Under the pieces are notes generated by a model that ran no database searches, had not been told where the DNA came from, and was given only the letters and a program-made list of their open reading frames with translations. A DNA stretch of 64,000 bases, taken from Tridacna crocea. Taxonomy: Eukaryota > Mollusca > Bivalvia > Cardiida > Cardiidae. Within the stretch, counting starts at the first letter, position 1; each line of letters opens with the position of its first letter. Location: the NCBI GenBank assembly GCA_943736015.1, contig OX031063.1:4259001-4323000 (forward strand). The letters are read 5' to 3'. This document shows positions 34,201 through 49,200 of this stretch, piece after piece. Made by a program: the position numbers and the translations under genes.

Positions 34201-37200
34201 AATAAACTTTTGAACTGTGCAAGAAGTTTGTAATACAATAATTACTAGTATTTTGTACAAAGATGGACACATGGACAGACAGGCTGATTCCAGTATACCC
34301 TCGAGAACATTCATTTTACAGGGGTATAATGATGTAAATGTCTTTGAAAGAGTATACAGTCTTGTAAGAAACAGGGCAATACCTGCTTCTCCAGGGCTGT
34401 TAAACTGCAGAATTGTTTGATCAAGGGCTTAGGCTTCAATGAGACCAGTTTTTTTGCAAAAAATATAAGTATTGAATTACCTGAAATTTCAATGGGATCT
34501 TTATTTTCCAAGTCTTCCATTTTACGATAGATCAGTCGGAGAAGCCCATAAGCCACTACAGAGATAAACAGAATTCCAACTGTTGCATGGACAGTGAAGG
34601 TTGAAAAGTCAATACCCTGTGAATAAAAGATAAATCAGCTGTACTTTGTGAAAAGGGGCTTGTTGCATCATCAAAAAGTATCCACACTGCTCAACCAGCA
34701 TAAACACTGTTTTAATCCTTTACCAAACAACGATGACTTTTGATTACCCAGTGGTAGAAGCCTTTTGAAAACATTGTGGGAAAAAGAGAAAATGCTGGTA
34801 ACCAGCATTTTCTCCTTTTCCCACAATGTTTTCAATGTTTTCTACCCTTTCTAAATCAAATTTCGATTTTTCAGTCACATTTATTTTGTCGTCTGCAAAT
34901 GCTTCCAATTTGGGCCACTCTATAAATTTGTCGTTTCATAAAGAGTTTCAGTTCTCATGGATTTTTTTTTTTTTTTATCATTGCTTTATTATTTGATTGT
35001 CAGGATAAACATAGAATTAAAGACCATAAAATGGCAAAACTTTTTCTTCTAAGTGTTCCTACACATACAGCTTATCTTCACTACATATAAAACAAGTGAT
35101 GAAACAAAATAAATTGAATTTAAATATATCTGATTCAGAGAATATTTCAATTCTTTTTATATTGTCTTTGAATCCTTTTTACAATCATAACTCCTGTATT
35201 TTATCTGTTGGTTGGGTTTTGTCCTAGTGAGGTTTTGTCCAGGTGGGGTTTTGTCCCAGTGGGATTTTTGTCCTAATGGAGTTTTGTCCTGATGGGGTTT
35301 TGTCCTACACTCAAAAAATATTATCTGTAGAACAAAAAATACAGGAACTGAAACAAAAGTTCATGACTTACCCTTCCAATTACATCTTTATTTGAAACAA
35401 TGATGACATTGGGAGGGTCCCCAATAGCAGTGGCTGTTCCACCAATGTTAGAGAATACCACTTCAGCTATAAGTATCTTTCTGGGATCCAAGTTTAAAAC
35501 TTCACATAGTCTGTCAAGACAAAAAAAAAAAACCTGTAAAATAGTATGACAGGGTGAAGTGTTGTTACTCTGTCTTTACTGTGCAATTTCTTCCTACAAA
35601 AAAAATCATTTTATCCAAAAAACCTTCTTAACTCTTTACAACATGAGAAAACTTTAGACCCGTCTAAATTAAAAGCATTTGCAGACAACAAAATAAATGT
35701 GACTGAAAAATTAAAATTTGCTTTGGGAAGAGTAGAAAACATTGTGGGAAAAGAAGAAAATGCTGGTTACCAGCATTTTCTCCTTTTCCCACAATGTTTT
35801 TTAAAGGCTTCTCTCTCAGGGTCATCAAAAGTCGGGATTGTGTGGTAAAGGGTTAAGGGAAGTATTCAGGTATTACCACCCTAATGCTTCTAGTGCAATA
35901 TGGAATAAAATTTCTTATTAGTTGATACATAAGGATTTATACTGATATAATATTTTTGCACATTTCTAACAGAAAAGAAACTCCTTGGATGTCCATCTTG
36001 AAATTATTTTTCTTCCAAACATGGAACTTCACAACAAATGAATAGCTGAAATACAAACTGCATCTGGCAGGATTCCAACCCATGACGGACATAATATCCT
36101 TTTTTTCGAGGTTTAACCCTTTCCCAAACAATCCCTGGTTTTTACCGGTCTGGACTAGTAGCCTTTTGAAAACATTGTGGGAAAAGGAGAAAATGCTGGT
36201 AACCAGCATTTTCTCCTTTTCCCACAATGTTTTCTACCCTATCATCGACTGTAATAATCTTTTCAGCGAGACTTGAATTGTCGTCTGCAAATGCTTTCAA
36301 ATTGGTCTAGTCCAAAAGTTTGTTGTTTGGGAAAGGGTTAAGGAAATCAGCATTATAAACAATGAGCTAAAAAGATATCTCCCTGACACAGGTGTTAGGT
36401 ATTATTTTTAAGTTGGGAAGAAGCCAAGCATGAAGAAGTGGTTCCTGTAACAATTTGTAGATAGTTTTGTTAGTTTCTTGAAAAGGGAGATAATTATTAT
36501 CTTTGTTTGTAATGCGAATATTGTGGTTTTAGATTTATAAATGATAATTCTAAGAAGGAAAATAAGGAAAAAGTGGCTCAGTAAAATAAGTATAATAATA
36601 CTCAATTTTAATTATAGCAAATTTTGTATGATAATATTATAGTGGAAATAGCTGTTTTCCGGTAGGAGAGCAATACCTTAAAACCATGAGTTATTTTCTG
36701 TAATATGCGATTGTATTATCATTCTTTTTTTCCTTGTTCTAATTACTTTGGTAGTCCCATCTAATTTGAAAACATGTGCAGACAACAAAATTTTTTTAAA
36801 AAGGTTAGTGCAGCTAAAATAGTAGAATTTGTATATTTTTTACTTTTATTGCAATAAGGGTAGGCAACATTATGGGAAAAGGAGCAAATGCTGGTCACCA
36901 GCATTTTCTCCTTTTTCCCACAATGTTTTCTAATGCCTTCTTTCACAGGGTCATTAAAACCCAGAATTGTGATGTAAACGGTTAAAATATGTGACTGACT
37001 GGAACAGAGTTGTTTAAGAATTATTATATTCACATCAGCAATGACTAAGAGTTTAAAATGAATAACACCACTAGTAATGATAAATATGGTATCATCACTA
37101 GTAATGATACAGTTTCAGAATGTTTGCCAGAACTACTTTTTCTCTCTATATTGCTCCAATAGTACTATTCCTGATTATTATTAAAATAAAAAAAATGGCG

Positions 37201-40200
37201 AGTTAGGAATACAATAAATAGGATTTATAATCAACTTAATGTGTGTGATATTAAATATCTGTCATTAGAATGGGGTTTGGAGTGGTTAAAAAACTTCTCC
37301 TTTGGTCTTATTTCTTCTATCGCATCTCATCCCATTCTCATGACAGATTTTCAATGACACACACAACCTGTTGATTATTCTCTATCTTCTGAATGTGATA
37401 ACTTACCTGATGGTGACTGGGGTGAGAAGCAGTATGGTTGTCACATTGTCAAGGAAAGCTGACACGACAGCGCTGAATACACATAACAATGTGATCAGCG
37501 GCCATACCTGGCCTTTAGCTAATCTGTATGCCTAAAATAAAATCTATTTGTTTTACATTGATTAAGAAACAATTCATACAATTTATTATGTTTCTTGATT
37601 CTGCTTCCTGGGAACTACACCAGTACTCGCCCCAAATGTGTTGGTCAATGAAAAATCCCAAAGTTGACAACCGCTCCCAGGTATCAAACTCAGGACATCA
37701 TGGTTACCAGGCCGACGCTCTATCTCATTCCCATGGACACTACTTGTACTGCTTAGAATACTTAAGCTGTATCAGATGTTTTTGGTGACAGTACAGAACA
37801 AGTACATGTTGCATATTTTCAAAATTTAAACACATGAACCATACTCTGCCAAAAGGAGGTTTAATGCATTATGATACATTGTACCCAGCAATTCATTTTT
37901 CTAAGAACAAACTCAATCCTAAAGTAGAATGATCCTTTGACATGCAGACAGTGAACTAATAGCAAGGTCGGCCTGCTTGGATTGCACAGGCTGACCCCAG
38001 TTGTTACTTTTTGCAGATGCATTAAACCCCCTTTTCAGAGAACATGGCTCATTTAGTGTGCTCTTTTTTTGGCATTTTTGTGATACATGTTTCTACAAAT
38101 CATACCAACTCTTTGCCACACCATCATGACTTTTAACCCTTAACTCTTTACCAAACGACAAAATTTTAGACTGGTCCAAATTGAAAGCATTTGCAGACAA
38201 CAAAATAAAGATGACTGAAAAATTGAAATTTGTTCTGGGAAGGGTAAAAAACACTGTGGGAAAAGGAGAAAATGCTGGTTACCAGCATTTTCTCCTTTTC
38301 CCATAGTGTTTTCAAAAGGCTTCTTTCTCGGGGGCGTCAAAAGTAGGGATTGTGTGGTAATGGGTTAACCATGCAATACTTACTATTGAAGACCCTGAGA
38401 AAACATTGAGGGAAAAAGAGAAAGTGCTAGTAACCAGCATTTTCTCCTTTTCCCACAATGTTTTTTAAAAGACTTCTTTCGTAGGGGGGTTAAAGTAGGG
38501 ACTGTGTGGTAAAGGGTTTAACCTATAAATGACATGGGAGGCTGACAATTAAACCCTTCTACCACTGCCTTTCATGACCATATTTCTTTGGCGAAAAAGG
38601 TAAAAGAACTCAGTCAAAACTAAAATTAACTGACCTGTAACGCGCAATAGTCAAAGAATCCTGTCTCGGAGAAAATGGCCACGATAATCATCATTCCAAA
38701 CAAAAGTGACAACGTCTCCACGTCTAGCCAGGTTAGAATCTTTTCAAGGGTTGGTCTCTACGTAAACAAAAATACAAACTTCTTAATTCTTTCTCTGCTA
38801 ACTCTTTGCCACACATTCCTGTCTTTTAACGACCCTGAGAAAGAAGCCCTTAGAAAACACTTTGGGAAAAGTAGAAAATGCTGGTAACCGGCATTTTCTC
38901 CTTTTCCCATGATATTTTCCACCCTATCAAAGTCAGAAGTCATCATATTGACACGATTGAATTTTGTCTGCACATGCTTTGAATTTGGTCCAGTCCAAAA
39001 ATTTGTCCTTTGGTAAAGAGTTAAACTTAGTATCAGTAGTATTTACATACTGTAAATGAAGATCAGACTGAACATAATTTACCAGGTGATCTTGGTTTTT
39101 GACCGAGATTAAGTGTGTGTTTGAATATATTTGCACAAACTGTAAGCCATTACATGTTGTAACCAGCATTTTCCCCTTACCCCCCCTATGTTTTCTATCC
39201 TGAAAAAGAAAAACTCTGTGTTTTCGAGTAATTTTTAGTTTGCTGTCTGCAGTTGCTTTCAATTTGGACACATCCAAATTTTATTGTAAGGTAAAGAGTT
39301 AAAATTATAGCTTTCTACTTACCATTCCAAATGCTGAGAGCACTGCAACTGCTGCTAGTGAGCCTAACATGGCTGCTAGAGTTCTATGGACCAACTGAAA
39401 AATTACAGAGAAAATGTGAGATAAAAACCTTCCCCATTTAGACTGCTGAATTAAACACTCAACCAAATTGAAAGCATTTGCAGGTGACAGATTAAATGTT
39501 ACTCAGAACAAGAAATCTGCTTTTCAAAACAAAGAAAATATTGTGGGAAAAGGAAAAAATGCTAGTTATCAGCATTTTTCCCAAAATGTTTTCAAAGGGC
39601 ATTTTCCTTTGGATACTTAACCATTTACCCCATAAGGCATTTCTATGTTATCTCTAATTGACCCTAAATAACAGCAAGGATGAAGCCATTTTTTATGTGT
39701 ATATGACACCTTTTGATAGCATAGAAAACATTGTGGCAAAAGGTGAAATTGCTCGTGAGCAATTTCACCTTTTGCCACAATGTTTTCCAAAGGCTCCTAC
39801 AAGCAATGCGTAGAAATGAGTATCTATGGAGTAAAGGGTAAAAACTCGGGATTGCATGGTACTTAGTTAAAATACTGCAAATCTTCGCTGATTATATAAA
39901 TCACTACATTAAAGGTGTCCGTCGTTGTGAGTTAGAGCGTCTGCCTCGAAACCAATAAGGTCCCGAGTTCAATACCCTAAAGCAGGTTTCAACTTTGAGA
40001 TTTTTCACTGGCCCACGCATTCGACGCAAGAACTGGTGTAGTTCCCAGGAAGCAGAATTGAGAGAGATTAGTATAAGCTGTAAGAACTTGTTTCTCAATA
40101 GATGTAAAATAAATATGTTTAAACTAAATTAAATTTTTAAGTACCTCAAAGATTATCAGTGCATACACAAGGACCAGAACAATAGCAGCACATATTTCTC

Positions 40201-43200
40201 TCCGCCCCGGGCTTGTAGTAAAGACATAATGGTAGCTTATAGGCACACACTCATTGTTGTCATTGACCATCAGTCCACCATTTGACTCCCAGATAAATGT
40301 AATGTTCACATCCTTCTGACTCCTTTACCAAACGACAAAATTTTAGACTGGTTCTAATTGAAAGCACTTGCGGACAAAAAAATAAATGTAACTCAAAAAC
40401 TAAAATTTGTTTCCAACAGGGTAACAAACATTGTGGGAAAAAGGAGAAAAAATGCTGGTTACCAGCATTTTCTCCTTTTTCCACAATATTTTCAAAAGGC
40501 TTCTATCTCAGGGTCGTAAAAACCAGGGATTGTTTGGTAAAGGGTTCAAATACAACAAAATTAACTCTTTACTAAACAGCATAACTTTAGACTAGTCTAA
40601 ATTGGAAGCATTTGCAGACGACAAAATTCATGTGACTCAAACATCAGATTTTTTTTTTGGGGGGGGGGGGGGGTCGGGAAGAAAACGTTCTGGGAAAAGG
40701 TAAAATGCTGGTTTCAGAAGGCTTCTTTTGCAGGGTTGTGAAAACCAGGTACTGTTTGGTAAAGAAAACATTGTGGGAAAAGGGGAAAATGCTAGTTACC
40801 AGCATTTTCTCCTTTTCCCACCATGTTTTCAGAAGGCTTCTTTTGCAGTGTTGCAAAACCAGGGATTGTTTGGTAAAGGGTTTATTAGTTACCATATGAC
40901 AAAAGTTGAGGCTTGTACATAATGAAAGTATTTGGAGATGAAAAGTTAACCCTTTACTCCATAGATACTCATTTCTACGCATTGCTTGTAGGAGCATTTG
41001 GAAAACATTGTGGCAAAAGGTAAAATTGCTTGTGACAAGCAATTTCAACTTTTGTTACAATGTTTTCTATGCTATCAAAAGGTGTCATATATACACATAA
41101 GAAACTGCTTCATCCTTGCTGTTATTCAGGGTCAATTAGAGATGCCATAGAAATGCCTAACGGGATAAAGGGTTAAATATATTTCATATGATGGCCATTG
41201 TCCCTGAGAGAGTAGTTGATGCTGATCACAATCATTGTGACAGGATTCATTCTTTTCCCATTGCTGACCACTGTTTCCACATTGTTTTGTGGGAAAGTAA
41301 CCAGTGACTTGGAAAGAATCTGTGTGGAGTGCTGGTAAAAAGAGACGCCAGAAAAGCATGGATAGGTGTACTGGCTATAACTGAAATAATGTTGAAAATG
41401 GCGTTAAATGCAATACAACCAATCAATCATTTAAAAAAAGTATTAACTATTCAGGGACAAGGAGAAAATGTCAAATACCAGCATCTACTCCTTTTCTCAC
41501 AATGTTTTCAAAGGCCTTCTTATCCAGGATTGTTTGTAAATGGTAAATCAAGAAATCCTTTCAACAGAGTCACAAAATTACAAGGATGTCGAAAGCGGTC
41601 CGGCCGGTCCAAATTTTTGGCCAAAATGAAAAATGGCCGGACCAATTTTCGAAAAAAAAAAAAAAAAATGCGTAATATAAACCTCAAAAAATGCGCCAAA
41701 ACGCACCAGAGAGCGTCTTATTTTCAAAATATTTCCGGGGGAGCATGCCCCGACCCCCCTAGCATGGCTTAAAAGCGTAATATAAACCTCAAAAAAATGC
41801 GCCAGAATGCACCAGAGAGGGTCTTATTTTTTAAAGAATGCACCAGAGAGCGTTTTATTTTCAAATTTTTTCAGGGGAGCATCCCCCGGGCCCCCTAGCA
41901 TGGCTTCGCGACTTTGTCGCTCATCACACTGGCCAGACGAAATGAAATTTCCTTCTGATGGGCCTGAATTAAACAAGAAAAATTTGGGAACTATCATTAC
42001 AAATATAACGGAATGGCTTTTTTTCCTACTCTGCTTTCATAATTATCCAACAAGGACCTACTCCTATCCTTCACCTATTTTTTGCCCTTGTATAGCCATT
42101 ACTACTTGACAGCGGTCTTGAATATAAACTATATGCGTAACTTTATGATTAACCTTTTACCCCTTCCCTGGCCCCTCCCTTTTAACTCTTACCAAACAAG
42201 CCCTGGTTTTCCAGACCCTGGGAAGAAAAGTTTTTGAAAACCTTGTGGAAAAAGGACAAAATGCTGGTTACCAGCATTTTTCCGATTCCTACAAGTTTTT
42301 CGATCCTTTCAGAGACAAATTTCATAAAATGGGATGACATGTTTATTTTGTCCTCTGTAAATGCTTTTCATACGGACTAGTCTAACATTTTGTCATTTTG
42401 TTATTTAGTAAAGAGTTCAGGGCCCATATTCTCCAACCATTCTTAAGAATATTCTTTGTCTTATTCTCCAGAATTTTCTATACTTGAAAGTAACACAGTT
42501 TCTTTTCTCAACCAGGAAGAGTTGACACTTGAAAATCTTCAATATGTGATCAATATATGTGCAAAGTTTCAATACAATTGAAGCCAAAATGTAGGAGGAG
42601 TTTGTGACACAAAATTACAGGTATTTTGTACAAAGATAGACAGTTGGACGCACGAATGGTAAGACACACGGACAGGCATGCTGATTCCAGGATAAACCAG
42701 AAAACATTCGCGGGGTTATAAAAAAAAAAGAAGTACGTGTCTAGGTCACTCATATCTACACTGATCTTCTTCTGCACTGTTGAATGATTGGCCAACAAAT
42801 CATTGGAAACAAACAGCCTGTCTGTCTGCAAAACAAGGTTAACCCTTTACTCCATAGATACTTATTTCTACCCATTGCTTGTAAGAGCCTTTTGAAAACA
42901 TTGTGGCAAAAGGTGAAATTGCTCATGACGAGCAATTTCACCTTTTGTCACTATGTTTTCTATGTTATCAAAAGGTGTCATATACACATAAGAAATGGCT
43001 TCATCCTTGCTGTTATTTAGGGTCAATTAGAGATACCATAGAAATGCCTTATGGGGTAAAGGGTTAAGAAAAACTAACAGTATAAACAGATATATGCCAC
43101 AATTTTGACAATATGAATAAAACATAATGTAAATATGAATGAAACATATTCCATATCACCATAAAAATGCTGATTGATATTTTGTGAGCCTTATATTGAA

Positions 43201-46200
43201 CGCGTGAAGCAGGGATGTCCTTTATCAGTCTATACGTACTAGTCCCTGACTGTTGAAGGCTGTAAACCTGAAACCAGGTATCATTTGGTCAGTTTATGTC
43301 AAAGATTTAACACAATAAATCAAACGATGCAAGTGAGTTAGTGAAGGTGTGTTGCTCCACTAGGACATAGGGCTGACTATCAGCCTGAAAAGTGACCATC
43401 ACAATAATTTCACTATCGCAGCTTTTATGATACTACCCTGCTGGAAACAAACTTACAATTTTTGAGTTAGGTTAATTTTGTCGTCTGTAAGTGCTTTCAA
43501 TTTGGACCAGTCTAAAATTTTGTCATTTGGTAAAGGGTTAGCCTTAAATGATGACAGTAGAGGGTTAACCTAAAATGCAAAGTTTCTCATGATGACAATA
43601 ACAAACAGAGGACTATGACAACACCTTCAAATTTTCTTCCAAAAGAGCCAAGTGACACATGACAGGATTAGTTTACTCACATGGTTACCGATATCAATAG
43701 TTAGTGAACTTGCTCCCGGGCTTGTCAGAAGGTAACTTTCATTCTTGACGTCGGAAAATGGACCCTCAAGGATTAATGAAATTCTTTCTGTATTTGTTCC
43801 ATATGATACATCTAAAAAAATACATTTTCATATTAGTAACCATAGCAACCACGGCTATCACAAAAGGTGACTTAACCCTTTACCAGATGACAAAGTTTAG
43901 GCCTTGTCCAAATTCAAAGCATTTGCAAACAACAGTTTCAATGTGGCTCAACAGTGCAATCATTTTTTTTGATGAAGTAGAAAACATTTTGCGAAAAGGT
44001 GAAAATGCTGGTTACCTGCATTTTCTCTTTTTCCAAAAATGTTTTTAAACGGTTGGATATGAGTAGGCTTACACTATACTTTAAACAGAATAAAAACAAC
44101 AACAACACAAGAGGGTGCTAATGCTTCCCTCCAACTGCTTGATTTTTAGTGAAAATTCAGTCAAAAAAGGGGGCCTTACTATGTCAAAAACATGTCGATG
44201 GTTACTTGCCCTTGGTATATCAAAAAAGAGGCATGACTGTGTCAAAAAGACTTTGACGGTTACCTGCCCTTGTTGTATTGGTTTCCTTTTTGATAGTTAA
44301 TAACTAGAGCTGTCACTAGTAAATTTATACTGCTGCCAGCGCTTTGACAATATTTTGTACACAGATGGACACATGGACGGACGCGCACATGGACAGACAC
44401 ACAGACAGACAGGCTGATTCCAGTATACCCCCGAAAACATTCATTTTGCGGGGGTATAACTAGTCTAAATTTGAAGTGAATGTCTTCAGTAATAATATAA
44501 ATGGCATTAGGAAATATTAAAGTTTTTGAAAATGTCAGTTTTTGCTGCTGCAGGAGCAGCACCAGCAACTACAACAAGAACAACAACAACAAGTCAACAA
44601 CAACAACAAGTCAATGGCTAAGACAATATCTTGATCTTTTCCTTAACTCTTTACCACACAATCCCGACATTTAACACCCCTGTGACAGAAGCCTTTTGAA
44701 AACATTGTGGGAAAAGAAAATGCTGGTAACCAGCATTTTCTCCTTTTCCCACAATGTTTTTCTATTTTCCTAAAACAAACTTCAATTCTTTAGTCACATT
44801 CATTTTGTTGTCTGCAAATGCTTTCAATTTGGACCAGACTAATATTTTGTCATTTGGTACAGAGTTAAGATACAAAAAAATATATATAGAGGATATTTGT
44901 TTTTTCGGTGAAAGATCGAAATTTATTTCATCGAGTGGACACCATCGGAAATATTTTCACGTGTGGTGCAGCCAGGAGTGAAAATATTACTGATGGTGTT
45001 CACGAAATGAAATAAAATTTGATCTTTCACCAAAAAAAAGACATATATCCTATTTATTTTATGCTTCTAACCCTTTCTGGGAGGAGCTTTATCAAAATTC
45101 AGTACAGTTCTTTTCCCCTATTTCCTGTGGCGTACCCCTCCCGCATAGCAACGTTACGTCAAGCGTGAGAAATGTAAGGTACTATATGACATCATATTTC
45201 CCATCTGGTTGTTAGGCACGCCCAATTTATCTAGGCAACAAGAACGTGAAAATCAGTATTTTCACTGGTGGTGCCAGTGTAAGATCGAAAAATATTTTCA
45301 CTGCTGTTTCTCGATATCCAACTGGAAAGCATGAAATAATATGGGATAAGATTGAACATGCCACCTGCTGTACATGGTTATCTCTATATGCCATTACTAC
45401 TAGTAGAGTCGATAATGCATACAAATGTATATTGGTATGAAGGACAAGTTAGTTTACTATTAACTGCACCTTTTATTTGTGATGATGTAAAAATAACAGT
45501 GTCTCTGTTACAAGTAACACTCTATGCAGGCTGGACATGATTAGAATTACATTATAGACAAGTACAAACACAAGTAAACAAAAAAGATGACACTTATTAT
45601 CATGCAGAAACACTTACTGTGAAGTTCAAGGTTTGTTGGTCTTGTTTCACAAACACACAACTGATGATGTAATTCATCTTCTTCGTTATTTATCACAATG
45701 AAAACCTGGAATACATGACAGGACTTGATCTAAATCTGCAGAGTTTTCTCCATTTCCCTTTCCCCTTTTACCACTCAATCCCTACTTTGACGCCCCTGCG
45801 AAAGAAGCCTTTTGAAAACACTGTGGGAAAAGGAGAAAATGCTGGTAACCAGCATTTTCTCCTTTTCCCACAATGTTTTCTATCCTTCCCAGAACAAATT
45901 TCAATTTTTCAGTCACCTTTATTTTTGCCGTCTGCAAATGCTCTCAATTTGAACCAGTCTAAAATTTTGTCATGTGGTAAAGAGTTTAAAATTTTCTACC
46001 TATTAAAACAAATAATGTAGTCTAATCCTTTACCAAATATTCCGACCTTTTAACCACCTGTGAAAAAAAGGATCTGGTAACTTTCATTTACTTCTTTTTC
46101 TACAATGTTTTCTTTCCTGTAAAAGATGAATACTTTGATATGAGCCACATTCAACCTTTATCATGCTTAACTTTTTACTAAACGACAATATTTTAGGATT

Positions 46201-49200
46201 GTCCAAATCAAAAGCATTTGCAGACGACAAAATAGAAGTGACTGAAAATTTGAAATTTGTTTATTTGAAGAGAAGAAAACATTGTAGGAAAAGGAGAAAA
46301 TGCTGGTTATCAGCATTTTCTCCATTTCCGACAATGTTTTCTAAAGGCCTCTTTCTAAGGGTTGTCAAAAGTAGAGATTGTTTGACAATGGGTTAATAAA
46401 TTAGATAAATCTTTCAATCAGATAGTTAAACCTTGATTGATGTTATATTAAACTTTTTTATATATATATATAAAAAATATCTCCTTATCAGACAGTGTAG
46501 ATCCGAGATCAGACCGCACATTCTGTGCAGTCTGATCTTGATCAACATTGTCAGCAGAGAGACAGTGAGTTGCACTTAGTAGTTTAACCAAACAATCCCT
46601 GGTTTTTACGTCCTTGAGATAGAAGCCTTTTGAAACATTGTGGGAAAAGGAGGAAATGCAGGTAACCAGTATTTTCTCCTTTTCCCACCATGTTTTCTAC
46701 CCTGCTGGAAACAAGTTTCAATTTTTGAGTTATGTTTATTTTGTCATCTGCAAGTGCTTTGAATTTGGACCAGTCTAAAATTTTGTTGTTTGGTAAAGAG
46801 TTAAGGGGTGATATGTAATCTGCAAATGCTTTCAGTTGGAACACATCTAAAATTTTGTTACTTGGTGGACTGCAAATGCTTTCGGTTTTGAGAAATCTAA
46901 ATTTTTGTCAGTAAAGGATGAATGTAATAAGTGTACACTGAACAATCCCAAGTTTTAATAACCCAAATGTAACAGACCTTTGAAAACATTGTGGAAAAAG
47001 GGGCAGATGCTGGTAAACAGCATTTTCTACAATTCCCACAAAATTTTCCATTTTCCCAAAACAAATTTCAATCTTTGAGTCCCATTTTTCTTTTGTCCTC
47101 TACAAATGCCTTCAATTTGGACACTTCTAAAATTCAGCTATTTAGTGAAAGGTTTAATCTCAGATTTTTTTTGTCTTTAAACACAAGTAAAATATATATG
47201 ATGTAAGGGATTGAATAGCACAAGAGATTTATCATTTTTTAACCCTTTACCACACTGCAGAATTTTAGACCTATCCAATTTGAAAGCATTTGTATGCAAT
47301 AATTTCATAGTGGCTCAAATGATGCAATTTTTCTTTGATAGAGTAGAAAACTTCGTGGGACAAGGAGAAAATGCTGGTTACCAGCATTTTCTCCATTTCC
47401 CAAAAAGTTTTCAAATGCCTCTTCCTCAGGGGTGTTAAAAGTTGTCATTGTGTGGTAAAGAGTTAAAACCAGAAACAACAACAAGTATTGCTTGGAAAGC
47501 CTACGAAACATGTGAAAGGCATTTTCTATCTGGCATAATCTGTTCTATTATGCAGCCATCAGGGGCAATATTTGGCATGATGATACAAGAATGATTATAG
47601 TTTCATAAACTAAGGATGAAATGGGTTAAAATCTGACTAATAACTGTCTGAAAAACAAGTAAAGATGTCTCTGTAACTCTACCACACAAGAAAATTTTAG
47701 ACCGATCCAAATTGAGAGCATTTGCAGACGACAAAATAAAGGTGACTGAAAAATTGAAATTTGTTCTGGGAAGGGTAGAAAACACTGTGGGAAAAGGAGA
47801 AAATGCTGGTTTCCAGCATTTTCTCCTTTTCCTACAGTGTTTTCAAAAGGCTTCTTTCTTAGGGGCGTCAAAAGTAGGGATTGTGTGGTAATGGGTTAAC
47901 TCTTTACCACACAAGAAAATTTTAGACTTGTCCAGATTGAAAAGCATTTGCAGACAACAAAATAAATGTGACTAAAAAATTGAAATTTGTTTTGGGAATT
48001 TTAGAAAACTTTGTGGGAAAAGGAGAAAATGCTGGTTATCAGCATTTTATCCTATTCCCATAATGTTTCCAAAAGGCCTCTTTCTCAGGGTTGTCAAAAG
48101 TGGGAATGGTTTAGTAATGGGTTAAGCTTTCTGATGATTCAGACATTATTAGTTGTACAGTCAGGTGGCAGGGGACTTGTAAACTTGTTCACGGCTGTGG
48201 TGAGTCATGTTGCCCGAACCTGAGCCTTCTCCTTGGGAGTCACATGATTCACCACAGCCGTGAATAAGTTTCCAAGTCCCCTACTACCTGAGAGTAGAAC
48301 AAATTTATTATACTGCAAAGTTTTACCATTCCAACGTTTGTTAAGCGAAATTTTACCTGTTTTTTGGTTTAAAAAATTGAGTACAAACACAGGAATTTGA
48401 CATTCTATAACCAAAATAAATGATAACACATGAAAAAAAAATCTCCCCTATATAATATAAACACAAGGAATGCAACGTCTCGATTGCTGGCACTAGCACC
48501 CGACAGCCTTTCCCAACCAAAATCACCCACGAAACAAACATTGATCATAATCTCATTTAGCCTAGCGATAGACAAGACAATAATGTACCTGCATCATCCT
48601 GCGATACCTCAGTAGACACCTTTCAACCAGAGATATCCGTCATGTTTTACAGCTCTATCAGGACATTTTGATTTATCCGGGACTCTATTCGCGTTCCTTG
48701 TGTTTATATTATATAGGGGAGATTTTTTTTTTTCATGTTTTATCATTTATTTTGGTTATAGAATGTCAAATTCCTGTGGTACAAAGTAGAATTATCCTTC
48801 TGAATGCCCCAATTCGATGAAAAATGACGTCACTGGGAACTGATGTCACTGAAACCTTGGTAATACATGCTAAAACCTGCAGCTTGGCACATAAACTTGA
48901 TGTCAATCTTGATTGCATCCACCATTTTGGATGTTGTGTTGATAGAGTGTATTCATATATGCAGGGTCCCGAAAGGGAAACTGCTTTTACCGGTATGTTG
49001 GTTTTGCCAGTGTACTTGACATTTATGTTCCGGGCATATTATCCAATTAGATCAGAAGAAATTTCTTTGCAGTACATTAAAATCATGAATCACCTTGTGG
49101 CTTCTATACTGTACTTACAACACTGAGAAATGCTGCGATACAAAGAATGCCAACTTTAAGTTGTCGAAGGTAGACATTTTTGTTCTTCAACAAATTGGTT

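Noticed and set aside
39905-40130. Functional tRNA gene
   Set aside because: Box A and B are present, but no acceptor or anticodon stems pair, and a SINE body and tail follow.
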